Of a DNA stretch of 60,000 nucleotides, positions 37,061 to 48,189 are shown one piece after another. The stretch is taken from assembly GCA_905221605.1 (NCBI GenBank), contig CAJNDS010002216.1, positions 84,001 to 144,000 on the forward strand. Reading direction: 5' to 3'. Positions within the stretch are counted from its first letter, which is position 1; the number at the start of each line of letters is the position of its first letter. This DNA comes from Symbiodinium natans (Eukaryota > Sar > Dinophyceae > Suessiales > Symbiodiniaceae). Under the pieces are notes generated by a model. That model saw only the letters and a list, made by a program, of their open reading frames with translations. It was not told the origin of the DNA and searched no databases. A program made the position numbers and the translations under genes.

Positions 37061-38565
37061 AACTGCCTGGCGCTGTTTTCCTTCCTCGGTGGACTCCCGA
37101 AGACGACTTTTGAATTGCCCAGGCGCAAAAAGTTACAGTAGTTTGGCGCGCGCACACGTCCCTTACCTTTCCGCGAAGCCGTGCACAAAGTCTAGTCACC
37201 GACCTTCTCCCTTACCAGATTGCAAACCCCAAGCGTACCCGCTGTTGGGGAATGAATGTGGATTAGGCCCATCTCCCTCCATGTATGTGTATATATATAT
37301 ATATATAGCAGATTCTTAGACCCATTGCGGCCAAGTGCTCCCGTTAAACGCACCTGAAACCTAGGTACAAAACAAAGTCACCCGCAACAAGTCAGTTTCT
37401 CCAACTGGGGGTACGGTTCCTATTATTAAGGGCTATCGAATTTTTATGATTGCATCTTGGGGCTACTTTCGGGGGCACCCCTATTTTGGAATAAACATAC
37501 CATATTGGAGAATCCCGACAGGGCGGGGGGGATACGTATCCTCTCCTAGGGTATCAGACAAGTGAACTCTCAGCCCCGCGCCTTGGGCCCCGAAGGAGTA
37601 TGTTTGGGAAGTGATCGTATAAGAACTCTGTACGCCCTGTACGCCCAAGAAACGCTCATGTAGCGCTGACGCCCTACCTGAACAAATGCCCGTGTGAGTT
37701 TGGGTTCTTCCGGTTAGGCTTTGGGTTTAGGGTTTAGGGTTTAGGGATAACATCCCTAAACCCTAAACCCTAAACCCCAAACCCAAAACCCCATTAGGGT
37801 TTAGGGTTCAGCTTTTAGGGATATGCCTCGGCTTGAGCGCTTCAAGGTTTTGGGTGGTCGAAGGTCTCGGGTTTGGAGTCGGGCGCTGTGGCCGTGTCCA
37901 CGAGTGGCTCAAGGATTGCAGCGATGCGCGCCGGGTTCTGTAGGATGCTCTGGAGGGGTAAAGGGGTTTAGGGTTTAGGGTTTAGGGTTCAGGGTGCAGG
38001 GTTTAGGGTTTAGGGTTTAGTAAGGCGATCTACGTCTCGGTGAGTTTTTGCATCGCTGGTTTCCCCACCATCACTCCGCATTGCTAAACCATAAACCCAA
38101 CCCTAAACCCTCATTGAACCCAAGGAAACCTTAACGCCTAAATCGCGATTCAAGCAAGCAATGCCAACATCAGATGCGAGGCAGTAAGTCTCGAAGCAGT
38201 GAGGCGATGCTCGATATTCAATTTAGGTCACTCAAGGTAAGGGGTTTAGTTTGCCCAAAAGCCTTAGCCTTAGACCCTTCAAAAAGTATGGGGCTTGGCC
38301 ATGGGCTCCAGAAAATGTTGGAACCCTAGCACACCGCGAGATCTTGAAATCGGAACGGAGGCCACGTGTATCTTCGCAACGTAGGCCTCCTCTTCCTTAG
38401 TAAACCCCCCTGCAGATCTTTCAGGCTGTCTCAGGTCGGGCGCTAGGCCGACACCAGCTCTCATGAGCCTGGTTTCAGGTCTGAGTAGGTTGATCCCAAG
38501 CTCCAAAACCAATGAAGCCTAAACCCAACACCCAAGTCGCGGGAACTCCACATCGCCAACCTACA
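37061..38565. other. Host filler with an inverted pair of heptamer arrays, no gene
   Basis: (TA)n at 37287-37306. At 37722-37790 three TTTAGGG units are followed, after ATAACAT, by CCCTAAA units, giving a ready-made hairpin. Further TTTAGGG is at 37968-38020. 38060-38560 is unique-looking; its open frame has no recognisable domain. Confidence 0.6.
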
Positions 38566-38566
38566 C

Positions 38567-38885
38567 CCTAAACCCTAAACCCTAAACCCTAAACCCTAAA
38601 CCCTAAACCCTAAACCCTAAACCTGGACGCCCGAAAGGACGGCAGCAATAAGGCATCTCAGCCTTCGGCTCAAGGTCGTTGCCGGCTCTTCGTTTTTGGG
38701 GCTTAGTGCGTCCGGGACTGGGTTTAGGGTTTAGGGTTTAGGGTTTGGGGTTCAGGGTTCAGGGTTCAGGGTTCAGGGTTCAGGGTTCAGGGTTTAGGGT
38801 TTAGGGTTTAGGGGTTAGGGTTTAGGGTTTAGGGTTTGGGGCTTAATTAGGGTTTAGGGTTTGGGGTTTAAGGTTTAGGGTTTCG
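38567..38885. repeat. CCCTAAA array, then TTTAGGG array with TTCAGGG variant block
   Basis: About eight CCCTAAA at 38567-38623, then at 38720-38885 a TTTAGGG array holding a homogeneous run of about seven TTCAGGG variants (38748-38798). Confidence 0.9.
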
Positions 38886-39270
38886 GATTTGGGGCCCTAA
38901 GCCCTGAACAAGTTCTAAGGGATTCAAAAAGAGGGTGGACACTTTTTGTGTGCCTTTGGAGGTAGGGTTTCTGGTGTAATTACCCTGAACCCTATAGATC
39001 TCTACAAAGTTGGATCTGCCATACACCTTCGTCACTTAATTCAGGGTTTGGAGGCCATGAACAATCAAGCTGGGCATGCCCAGAACAGGGAATAGGTTCA
39101 TTATGATGTTTCCCGTGTTTTTGTTCACCACTGTTCACCACCCTCTGTCGGTGTGGGGTTGTGAGATTTGAAACTAAATCGCCCGGTTTACTCCTCGCCC
39201 ATCACGAGCATCCGACCCCAGAGAAATCCCCAGAAAGCCCCCCAAACCCCAAAGCCTCTAAAGTGCCCCC

Positions 39271-39357
39271 CTAAACCCTAAACCCTAAACCCTAAACCCT
39301 AAACCCTAAACCCTAAACCCTAAACCCTAAACCCTAAACCCTAAACCCTAAACCCCA
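39271..39357 (-). repeat. CCCTAAA array
   Basis: About twelve perfect CCCTAAA units. Followed by a region (39500-39640) with repeated GTGCCCAACCCC...AGTATCCC pieces. Confidence 0.9.
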
Positions 39358-39687
39358 CAGTATTTCCAGAAAGTCCCTGGCTAGACCCAGGAGTAACCGA
39401 GCAATAGAAAGGGTACCGTTTTTGGTTTTAGGCTAATTATAAGGGAACCCAAACCCTAAGAAAAGAAATAAGGGCCTACTCCGGGTCCTAGCTGGACTGG
39501 AGTGCCCAACCCCACAGTATCCCGAGAAAGTCCCTGCAGTGCCCAACCCCGGAGTATCCCTAGACAGAGTATTTCTAGACAATCCCTGCATGGCGTGCCC
39601 AACCCCAGACTATCCCAGAGAGTGAACTCGCAATTTCCTTGCCTGCGGTGGGGGTTGGGGATGTTCGAAGAAGTTAAAAAACTTGTC

Positions 39688-39841
39688 TATATATATATAT
39701 ATATATAGATAGATGGATAGATAGATAGATAGATGATAGATAGATAATCACTTTTAGTTGCTCAACATATATGTATATATATATATATATATATTATACA
39801 TATATTGTTTCTTTTGCGGGGGGGGGGGGGGGGGGGGGGGG
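39688..39841. repeat. (TA)n, (GATA)n and poly-G tract
   Basis: (TA)n at 39689-39706, (GATA)n at 39707-39748, (TA)n at 39767-39802, then about 25 consecutive G at 39817-39841. The G run is a candidate for strong secondary structure and for length error in assembly. Confidence 0.85.
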
Positions 39842-42085
39842 TGACCTAATTAGTCCCACGCTAAACGAGAAGGCCCGACCAGAGAGCTGAAATTGCCCCA
39901 AGGTGCCTGGAAGAACGATGCCGGGCGTAGGCGCATCTCGGGGCGTACTCGGCACGGTGCCGAGCACGGGACGCAGAAGCTGCAGTGGGAATCGTGGATG
40001 TGCAAGCCTTGCCCTGCAAGGTTAAAGAGCTTAGGTACCCCCCACCAACCGCAAATCACCAAGCCAAAATTATCCCGTGTACGGTGTAGGTTTAAGGGGG
40101 CTGGACCAGGCGCCCCGATTTTGGTGTAGGGATCGTTCCCGTCGCAGAAGTAAGCAAATAATTTACTTTGAAACATGAGAGGGTTCAACTTCTGCAGGGC
40201 TGAACCCTAAACCCTGAATCCTAAACGTCGCAAACTAAAGAGCGTTGCACTGGGGGCCCACTCCACCCCCACCTGGCTGCTGCTGAAAGTCTTGGAATAG
40301 AGGTGGGGCCACCGGGCACCGGGGTTTAGGTTTAGGATTGTGGGTTCAGGGAACCTTAACCTTACACACTTGGGATTCGCATGCAAGCCTATCGTCCCCC
40401 TTCCTTTCTTGACCTGGTGGCACTCTAAGTTCGCAAGTGTCCACAAAACAGGTGTTTCGACACAGCTTGAACCCTACACCAGAGCTAACCCTAAACCCTA
40501 AACCCTCAACCCTAAACCCTGAACCCGAAACCTTGAACCCTAAACCCTAAACCCGAAACCTTGAACCCTAAACCAAAGCTTCTGTCGGTGCCTCAGCCTC
40601 AAGGCAATCTAATGTGGCATCGGTAGGCCGCTGGGCCTTGAGCTCTGCCGAGCTGCTAAAGCTGGAGACCTAATCATACAATCCTACGAGACGGAAAGCA
40701 CCCGACGGTGCCGGCCCAGACATCGTTGTCCTCACGATGAGACAGGTAACTTCGGGTTTAGGGTTTAGGGTTTAGGGTTTAGGGTTTGGGGTTTAGGGTT
40801 TAGGGTTTAGGGAAAGGATGCTGTCTGCTAGCGGATAGGTTCTTCTGCCGAATCAGCCCTCCCTCTGGAGCCACGCAGGCTGCTTACCATCCGGCCTCTA
40901 TGTCGCCGCGCGCAGCAAGTTCTGATTTGAGGCTACCGTGCTGACCTGCCATCAGATGGGGGCTGTTCTGAGTGAGAGAGAGTCCCTGACTATATAGGCA
41001 ACTTTTCAAAAAGAAGAACCCCAAGCCCTAACTCCTAAACCCCTAACTAAACCCCCAAAACCATCAACCCCTAAACCCCTCAACCCCAAGACCCCAAAAA
41101 CCCTCAAACCACAAAACCCCAAACCCCCAAACCCCAAACCCCCAAAACCCCATGAACCATTAGCTCCCTAAACCCTAAACCCCAAACCCCAAACCCTAAA
41201 CCACAAACCCTAAACCCTAAACCCTAAACCCTAAACCCTAAACCCTAAACCCCCAAAGAGGCCGAGGGGGTGCACTCCTAACACCCTCGTGGACTGGGTG
41301 CACAAGAAGCCTATCTAGTGTGGCTCTCAACAGCAACACATGCACTGAATAAGCAGTTTAGGGTTTAGGGTTTAGGGTTTAGGGTTTAGGGTTTAGGGTT
41401 TACTGTAGGGTTTAGGGTTTAGGGTTTAGGGTGACCCTAGATCTTCTGTGAATCCCCCTCCGCCTTGGGTAGGATTCAAGTTGGGTTTGCCTTTGCGTTT
41501 TACAATTCTCAAGGCCTCTGAGCTTGGGCGCACTCCAAACAACCAACCCTAAACCCTAAACCCTAAACCCTAAACCCTAACGCCTAAACTCTGGTCGGCC
41601 TCTGAGACGGGCAGCAGAGGCTTCGGCAAGTTGGAGCCGCGGTCCCTGGGAACAGAACAGAGGGGCTTAGGGTTTAGGGTTTAGGGTTTAGGGTTTAGGG
41701 TTTAGGGTTTAGGACCCTTAGGCCACAAGAACTCTTGCTTTTTCATAGGCTTTAGGGCGTACGGCTCAGGGGATTTCCGGGGGTACCGCAACACAACACA
41801 TACTACATAAGGGTATTTTTGAGCCTAAAGGAGAGGGTTCACAGCACTAGACAAGTGCGAAGCAAGCCGAAGCAAAGAATGGTACAGAAAATGGAAGGCC
41901 AGCCATTGCTACAATGACCAGCAAAACCATGCAACTGCAGCCTCTGCACCTACGTCTGAGGGTCCAAGTAAGATGACTGAGAGGGCCTCAAGCCCCAAAA
42001 AAGAATGGCGCTGGGCGTTGGGAAAACTAATTCCAACACAGTGCTGTGGGCCTCACGATGGGGAAGCCTGCTCTCCTACCTTGGT
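39842..42085. other. Host filler with many heptamer arrays, no gene
   Basis: Arrays: CCCTAAA with CCCGAAA variants at 40489-40580, TTTAGGG at 40755-40812, CCCTAAA/CCCCAAA at 41168-41252, TTTAGGG at 41356-41431, CCCTAAA at 41543-41580, TTTAGGG at 41667-41713. The intervals between arrays (39850-40200 and 41720-42085 are the longest) show no recognisable gene. Confidence 0.6.
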
Positions 42086-42089
42086 AAAT

Positions 42090-42500
42090 TCAGAGGCATA
42101 AAAAAATCAAGCACTCACAACCAAACAACGCACAACCAAACAATGCACAACCACACAATGCACAACCACTCGTGTATATAGATCGTCGTTCCGATTTTTC
42201 GCGCGGGAAGGGGAAAAGGGAATCGGGAAGGACCTTGGCAAGGAGGAACTCCAGGCATGTCTCGACTTTGGGCATGCCCGTGGCATAGAGGAGGGGCGAA
42301 CTCCCGGCATGCTTTTGCGCGGCTTGGCGGGTTGGACAATCTCCGACCGAAACCTTTGCCTTGCAAGCACTCGTACATGTCGTCGTGATATTTTCGGGGA
42401 GGCGGTACGCCTGTGAGCGCAACTAGGTGGCCTGGAATGTCCCTTACCAAAACCCTGGTCCCATAGCTCTGAGGGCTGGGACCCTCAAGTAAAGTCAAAT
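42090..42500. other. Unique-looking region, overlapping frames, no assignable gene
   Basis: Three overlapping minus-strand frames are open here, which suggests composition rather than coding. At 42110-42165 the short unit CAACCAAACAATGCA repeats about four times. None of the three translations shows a recognisable domain. Confidence 0.35.
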
Positions 42501-42539
42501 ACGAGATGTGTGTCCAAAAACTGACACTTTCAAACTTCA

Positions 42540-43250
42540 GATTTGGGAACCTTTTCGCAGAGCAAGCAGACCTGGGAAAACCTCAAACTGGAAACCCAGA
42601 TTCGGGCCATAGAACCAGTCGCAGAACAAGCAGACGTGGGAAAACCTCAAACTTGAAAACTTTCGTTTGTAGCCTCGGCAGTTCAAGGGTTCAAAACTCT
42701 TGGGGACGACCTCCCAGCATGGGCACAATGGGAGGCGAACTCCCGGCTTGGAGGCCCAGGCTTGGAGGCCCGACTTAAAAGGCCTTAAAAATCTCAAGCT
42801 GAGGGGCTTGGAGGCCCTGGATTGCGCCCTAGGAAGAGTTTAGGAGCCCCTTCAAATTGTAGGCTTCGAGGCCTTGGAAAGAATTTAGGGGCCTCACAGA
42901 TCTCAAGCGGGAGTGCGAGGGCCCGGGAAAGACTTACGAGGCCCCCAAAGCAGTTTAGACTTTGGGATGCCCTGGAACAATTTACAGGTTTGGAAGATCT
43001 CTAGCCTGGGAGGCCCTGGCAGCATTGCAGGGATTTGGAAAAATCTGAAAATTTGGAAGCCCTGGAGAATCCGAATCCGTCAAGCTAAGCTTATAAGGGG
43101 AAACTCCACAGGACGCACGTGCCCAGGGCGTTCCGAATCCGTTCCGAAACCGTCAAGCTAAGGGGAAACTCCATAGGACGCGCGTGCCGACGGCCTTCCG
43201 AATCCGTCAAGCTAAGGGGAAACTCTACAGGAATACGATGGCGCGGCAAT
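42540..43250 (+). repeat. Direct repeats, including a 50-55 bp tandem unit
   Basis: CAAGCAGACCTGGGAAAACC recurs (about 42564 and 42627). A unit containing CCGTCAAGCTAAG, GGGGAAACTCCACAGGA and CGTGCCC occurs three times (about 43078, 43150 and 43206). No gene. Confidence 0.75.
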
Positions 43251-43259
43251 GACGACATA

Positions 43260-43855
43260 ATACGACAAAGCAAACGTCGGCGCGGTCCATGCGTCGTCAC
43301 GTGCAACAAGAGCAAGTTCATGCAAGCAACATGTCAGCAACCACACCTTGCTGCACAACTTTTCTTTTTTTATCGTCCCACATGCGCGGTCCTTGCGGCG
43401 CCGAAGCAGACGACATCTGGAACCGTTGTTTGCTCATCCAGCTCCTCGGCTGGTGCTAGAAAGCCCTCTGTAAAATATTTTCCACTCAGAACGAGCCCCC
43501 CACAAGAGGCAAGACTACCTCTCCAACACCCTACAAACTCTAAACCGTACCAAGCTCTACAAACCCTACAAACCCTACCCACCCTTAAACCCCTACAGGC
43601 CCAGTGAGAGACTTGAGGGTAAACCCTTGCCTGAAGAGGGGTCCTCTTGAAGTCTAAACCCTAAAAACCCTAAACCCTGCATCCTGGGACCCAGACACCC
43701 AGAACCTACTTGGGTTTAGGTTTTAGGGTTTAGGATTTGGGGCTTAGGGTTTAGGATTTGGGGTTTAGGGTTTAGGGTTCAGGGTTTAGGGTTTAGGGTT
43801 TGGGGTTTGGGGTTGAAGAAACAGGGTACATGGTATAGGGTTGAGGGCTTAGGTC
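43260..43855. other. Host filler, degenerate CCCTAAA and TTTAGGG
   Basis: TTTAGGG with TTTGGGG variants at 43720-43815. No supportable gene. Confidence 0.5.
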
Positions 43856-43904
43856 GGGGCACTGAACAATGCGAGAGGAGAAACACACTACGGAGTCCGG
43901 AAGC

Positions 43905-44605
43905 TGCACCCCTTCAAGGCTCTGGTTGAAACCATATCCGAAGGTCAAGGTCTGTAGGCCGCTGGGAAGCTGCAGCCCCTTCCAAGTTCTGGTTGAAATC
44001 ATTGCCGAAGCTCAAAGTCTGTAGGCCGCTGGGAAGCTGCACCCCTTGAAAGCTTTGGTTGAAGCACTTGCCGAAGGCCAAGGTCTGCAGGCCACTGGGA
44101 AGCTGCACCCCTTCCAAGCTCTTGTTGAAAGAAGCGCCGAAGATCAAGGTCTGTAGGCCGCTGAGAAGAAACACCCGTTCCAAGCTCTGGTTGAAATCTG
44201 TAGACCACTGGGAAGCTGCACCGCTTGAAAGCTTTCGTTGAAGCACTTGCCGAAGGCCAAGGTCTACAGGCCGCTGGGAAGCTGCACCCCAAAAGCTCTT
44301 GTTGAAAGAAGCGCCGAAGGTCAAGGTCTGCAGGCCGCTGGGAAGCTGCACCCCTTCCAAGCTCTAGTTGAAATGATAGCCGAAGATCAAGGTCTGTAGG
44401 CCGTTGGGAAGCTGCACCCCTCGCAAGCTCTGGTTGAAAAGATAGCCGAAGGTCAAGATCTGTAAGCCGCTGGGAAGCTGCACCCCTTCCAAGCTCTGAT
44501 TGAAAGAAGCGCCAAAGGTCAAGGTCTGCAGGCCGCTAAGAAGCTGCACCCCTTCCAGGCTCTGGTTGAAGCGTCCTAAGAAGCGCCCGCCGAAGGTCAA
44601 GGTCT
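43905..44605 (-). pseudogene. LRR/FNIP-like repeat protein fragment, broken
   Basis: The minus strand encodes about ten copies of a 69-bp unit translating to the 23-residue repeat LPSGLQTLTFG-xx-FNQSLEGVQ. This is leucine-rich-repeat-like and very close to FNIP repeats of protists (IP..V..L.FG..FN.PL). The phase is lost at least once (overlapping frames around 44000-44360). One copy has a TAG in place of the Gln codon at about 44363-44366 (FN-stop-SLEGV). No start codon region or N-terminal domain is visible, and the 5' side (44608 on) runs straight into rRNA-like sequence. I read it as a gene fragment left by rearrangement; introns cannot be excluded. Such repeats mediate protein binding. 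Confidence 0.75.
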
Positions 44606-44610
44606 GAAAG

Positions 44611-44685
44611 TCTTTTCACAAAGTCGGACTAGACTAGAGTCAAGCTCAACAGGGTCTTCTTACCCCGCTGGTTATCCCAAGCCCA

Positions 44686-44716
<31 letters not shown>

Positions 44717-44764
44717 GTAGGGACAGTGGGAATCTCGTTAATCCATTCATGCACGTCACTAGTC

Positions 44765-44800
<36 letters not shown>

Positions 44801-45335
44801 GGTTGCTCCCGCCGTTTACCCACGCCTGTTGTAATTTCATGACTTTGACATTCAAAGCACTGGGTAGAAATCACATTGCGCCAACACCTTCTGAGGCCAT
44901 CGCAATGCCGTGTTGATAACTCCAGTTCTGCGATGGCTGTTCGCTCCACAGGGAAAATCTGCAATGAGCATTCCATGTCCGGCAGTCCTCGCCATGCAAA
45001 ATTCCACTCTCCACCAGAAGCGTCAAGTAGCGTCTGCTCACCTCAAACTTCAAGACAAGGACCCCGGTGCCCAACCCTCAGAGCCAATCCTTTTCCCGAA
45101 GAATACAGATCTACTTTGCCGACTTCCCTTACCTACGTGACCGAATTCTTTCACGTTGCCGTACAGTATCCACGTCCTGGTTGGGGGAGGTTAACCCCTT
45201 TCCCTTTCGAGCAGCGAGGCAATGCTTGCACATGCGGAACATCCCTCTCTCTTAGGATCGACTAACCCATGTCCGATTACTGTTCACATGGAGCCCATCT
45301 CCACTTCAGCCTTCACTAGGGGATAGGTCTCCGTG
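44611..45335 (-). pseudogene. LSU rRNA-like fragment, copy 1
   Basis: The minus strand contains eukaryotic LSU landmarks: GAAACCACAGCCAAGGGAA, AAGAAGACCCTGTTGAGCTT, GACTAGTGACGTGCATGAAT and TAGGTAAGGGAAGTCGGCAA. It corresponds, in the same order, to part of copy 2 (45755-46480). Compared with copy 2 it lacks a short block (near 44922) and has scattered changes. It is truncated on both sides, so it is a pseudogene rather than a working rRNA gene. Confidence 0.85.
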
Positions 45336-45359
45336 CCTTGGAGCGAGGTTCTCTTTCAT

Positions 45360-45534
45360 CGGAGGTGGGGAGGGGGGGGGGGGGGCGTTAATGTTTTTTT
45401 TAAGTTTAGGGTTGACAGCATATAGGGTTTAGGGGCTGGGGTTAGGATATAAGGGTGGGGGGGCGGGTGGGGGAAGAACAGGCTGGGGAATGGGGGGGGG
45501 GGGGGGGGGGTTATTAATTCGAGGTTAACATTAA
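45360..45534. other. G-rich low-complexity spacer
   Basis: Two long G runs (45371-45385 and 45492-45510) with degenerate TTTAGGG between, separating two rRNA-like fragments. Confidence 0.7.
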
Positions 45535-45776
45535 GGGAGAGTGGGTGACAGCTGCATTATCATTGAACAGATGTTCCGCCCCAGCCAAACTCCCCACCTG
45601 ACTATGTCTTCCGCAAAGATCAGCTGCCAAAAGAGGCAACGTGAAATCAAAAACTCACATGATGCAAGTTTCAGTCTCACGGAAGAAGTAAGATGACACT
45701 CAGAGTCGTGGTATTTCAAAATCACCGGAGCTCCCACTTGTGCTACACCTCCTAAGTCATTTCACAAAGTCGGACC

Positions 45777-45810
<34 letters not shown>

Positions 45811-45817
45811 GATTATC

Positions 45818-45857
<40 letters not shown>

Positions 45858-45912
45858 GTAGGGACAGTGGGAATCTCGTTAATCCATTCATGCACGTCAC
45901 TAGTCAGATGAC

Positions 45913-45946
<34 letters not shown>

Positions 45947-47135
45947 GCTCCCGCCGTTTACCCGCGCCTGTTTTAATTTCACCACTTTGACATTCAAAGC
46001 ACTGGGTAGAAATCACATTGCGCCAACACCTTCTGAGGCCATCGCAATGCCGTGTTGATATTAAATAGTCGGATTCCCCTTGTCCGCTCCAGTTCTGAGA
46101 TGGCTGTTCGCTCCACAGGGAACATCTGGAATGAGCATTCCATGTCCGGCAGTCCTCGCCATGCAAAATTCCACTCTCCACCAGAGGCGTCAAGTAGCGT
46201 CTGCTCAGCTCAAACTTCAAGACAAGGACCCCTGTGCCCAACCCTCAAAGCCAATCCTTTTCCCGAAAATACAGATCTACTTTGCCGACTTCCCGTACCT
46301 ACGTGGCCGAATTCTTTCACGTTGCCGTACAGTATCCACGTCCTGGTTGGGGCAGGTTAACCCCTTTCCCTTTCGAGCAGCGAAGCAATGCTTGCACATG
46401 CGGAACATCCCTCTCTCTTAGGATCGACTAACCCATGTCCGATTGCTGTTCACATAGAGCCCTTCTCCACTTCAGCCTGGAAAAGTTCTCATGTTAATAA
46501 TTGCTACTACCACCAAGATCTGCACCAGAAACTGTTTCGCTCAGGCTTGCGCCAGAAGCTGCAGACTCACTGGTGAGAATTGCACCATTGCTCGGGCATC
46601 AGTCGCCCGCTTGAGCACCATCCATTTTCGGGGCTAGTCCATTGGGCAAGTGAGTTAATACACACTCCTTAGCGGATTTCGACTTCCATGACCACCGCTT
46701 TGCTGTTAAAATGAACCAACACCCTTTGTGGTATCTGATGAGCGCGCAATTAAGCACCTTAGCCCGACGTTAGTTTTATCCCTCACCATCAGTTCTGCTT
46801 ACCAAAAAAACGGCCCACAAAAGTTTTCATTTTCCCGGAAGTTCAATCAGTACCCACTGTGGATCTTACCCATTTAAAGTTTCAGAATAAATCGAAGACA
46901 ACGATTCCCCGATTCCTCTAATCATTCGCTTTACCTGACAAAACTGTTCAACTCCAGCTATCCTGAGGGAAACTTCCGAGGGAACCAGCTACTAGATGGT
47001 TCGATTAGTCTTTCGCCCCTAAACCCACGTATGACGAACGACTTGCAGGTCAGTACCGCTACGAGCCTCCATCAGAGTTTCCTTTGACTTTGCCCTTCGC
47101 AGGCTAACACACATGCACTTACTCAAACTTCTCCC
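45535..47135 (-). pseudogene. LSU rRNA-like fragment, copy 2 (longest)
   Basis: The minus strand, read from 47135 down, follows eukaryotic LSU rRNA from the middle of the molecule: TCGTTCGTCATACGTGGGTT, GGGGCGAAAGACTAATCGAA, CTAGTAGCTGGTTCCCTC, TTTCCCTCAGGATAGCTGG. It continues through GTAACTATGACTCTCTTAAGG-like sequence to the GAAACCACAGCCAAGGG region, ending near 45535 in a GTTAACCTCGAATTAATAA tail. The 5' and 3' parts of the gene are missing. Divergence in conserved places suggests a pseudogene. An active divergent rRNA cannot be excluded. Confidence 0.85.
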
Positions 47136-47159
47136 AGTTCATTGGTCGGTTGCTGGTGC

Positions 47160-47625
47160 AAAAAAATCCCAGCAGTCACCTTCGTTGCGCGCAGAAGTTT
47201 GACACCTGAGAAATAGGAAAAGTAGAAGCACTGAAGCAGACATGCTGTCAAGCATATCCCAAGAGCGCAATGCACGTTCAAGAACAGTCGGATTCCTCTT
47301 GTCCGTTCCAGTTCTCAGACGGCTGTTCGCTGCACAGGGGACACCCCTGAAAAGCATTCCATGTCAGGCAAGCCTCACCATGCAAGATTCCACTCTCCAC
47401 CAAAAACGTCGAGTGCAAGACAGGACCCCTGTGCCCAAGCTTCGGAGCCAATCTTTTCCCTGAAGATACGGGTGTACTTTGCCGACTTCCCTTACCTACT
47501 TTGCTCTATCGACCAGAGGTTACAAACCTTGAAGACCCGATGCGGTTAAAGGTACCACAAGGAGTGTGAATAAGTCTATCCTTCTGCTTTTCAAGGCCCG
47601 TCGAAAACGCACCGGACATCTCCAA
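47160..47625 (-). pseudogene. LSU rRNA-like fragment, copy 3 (diverged)
   Basis: Contains, on the minus strand, CCGGTGCGTTTTCGACGG, AACCGCATCGGGTCTTCAAGG, GTAGGTAAGGGAAGTCGGCA and a diverged GAACAGCCGTCTGAGAACTGG. The last two also occur in copies 1 and 2. More diverged than copy 2. Confidence 0.75.
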
Positions 47626-47639
47626 AGAGAAACTGCTTT

Positions 47640-48185
47640 AATTCACCCTATCTCCACATGATCAGATTCCAGAAATGGATGCCCTGCATTGTTATTTCTT
47701 GTCACCGCCTCCCTGCGTCAATGCCGAGTAGATTGCATGCTTGCTGTCTGCCTTAGATGTGGTAGCCATTTCTCAGAATCCCTCTCCGGGATCAAGCCCT
47801 AACTAATTAATCTCACCTCTGACAGTCAAACACGAATGCCCCCAACCATTCCAATCAACCATTACTTCAACCCTAGAAACCAACAAAAGAGAACTGAGCT
47901 CCAATATTACTATTCCATGCTAAGGTGTTCAAAACAATCGCTTCCTCGAAACACTCCAATCTCCTCAAGGTCAATGTCCGAAATATCGTGCCGCATAATG
48001 AAGTGCAGATGCGTGCTTTAAGATGTCAAGGCTGAGCCACGCGCACACCCGGAAGGCGCATCGATCGTCTTGAACAGAAATCCAACTAAAGCTTTGTAAC
48101 CGCAACAACTTCAACATACACTATCGGAGCTGGAACTACCGCGGCTGCTGACACCAGACTAACCCTCCAATTGATACTCATAAAG
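47640..48185 (-). pseudogene. SSU rRNA-like fragments in permuted order
   Basis: Reading the minus strand from 48185 down gives first CAATTGGAGGGTTAGTCTGG, GTCAGCAGCCGCGGTAGTTC and GGGGGCATTCGTGTTTGACT, which belong to the middle of 18S rRNA (to about 47820). Then it gives GAGAAATGGCTACCACATCT and AACAATGCAGGGCATCCATT (47795-47640), which normally lie 5' of the first block. The order is therefore reversed relative to a normal SSU gene, so this is a rearranged pseudogene or the join of two tandem fragments. Confidence 0.8.
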
Positions 48186-48189
48186 GGGT

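Noticed and set aside
42090-42498. Three overlapping minus-strand frames of 87-127 codons
   Set aside because: All three phases open and no domain visible in any; likely compositional.
44876-46431. Frames of up to 129 codons over the rRNA-like copies
   Set aside because: Antisense translations of LSU rRNA-like sequence.
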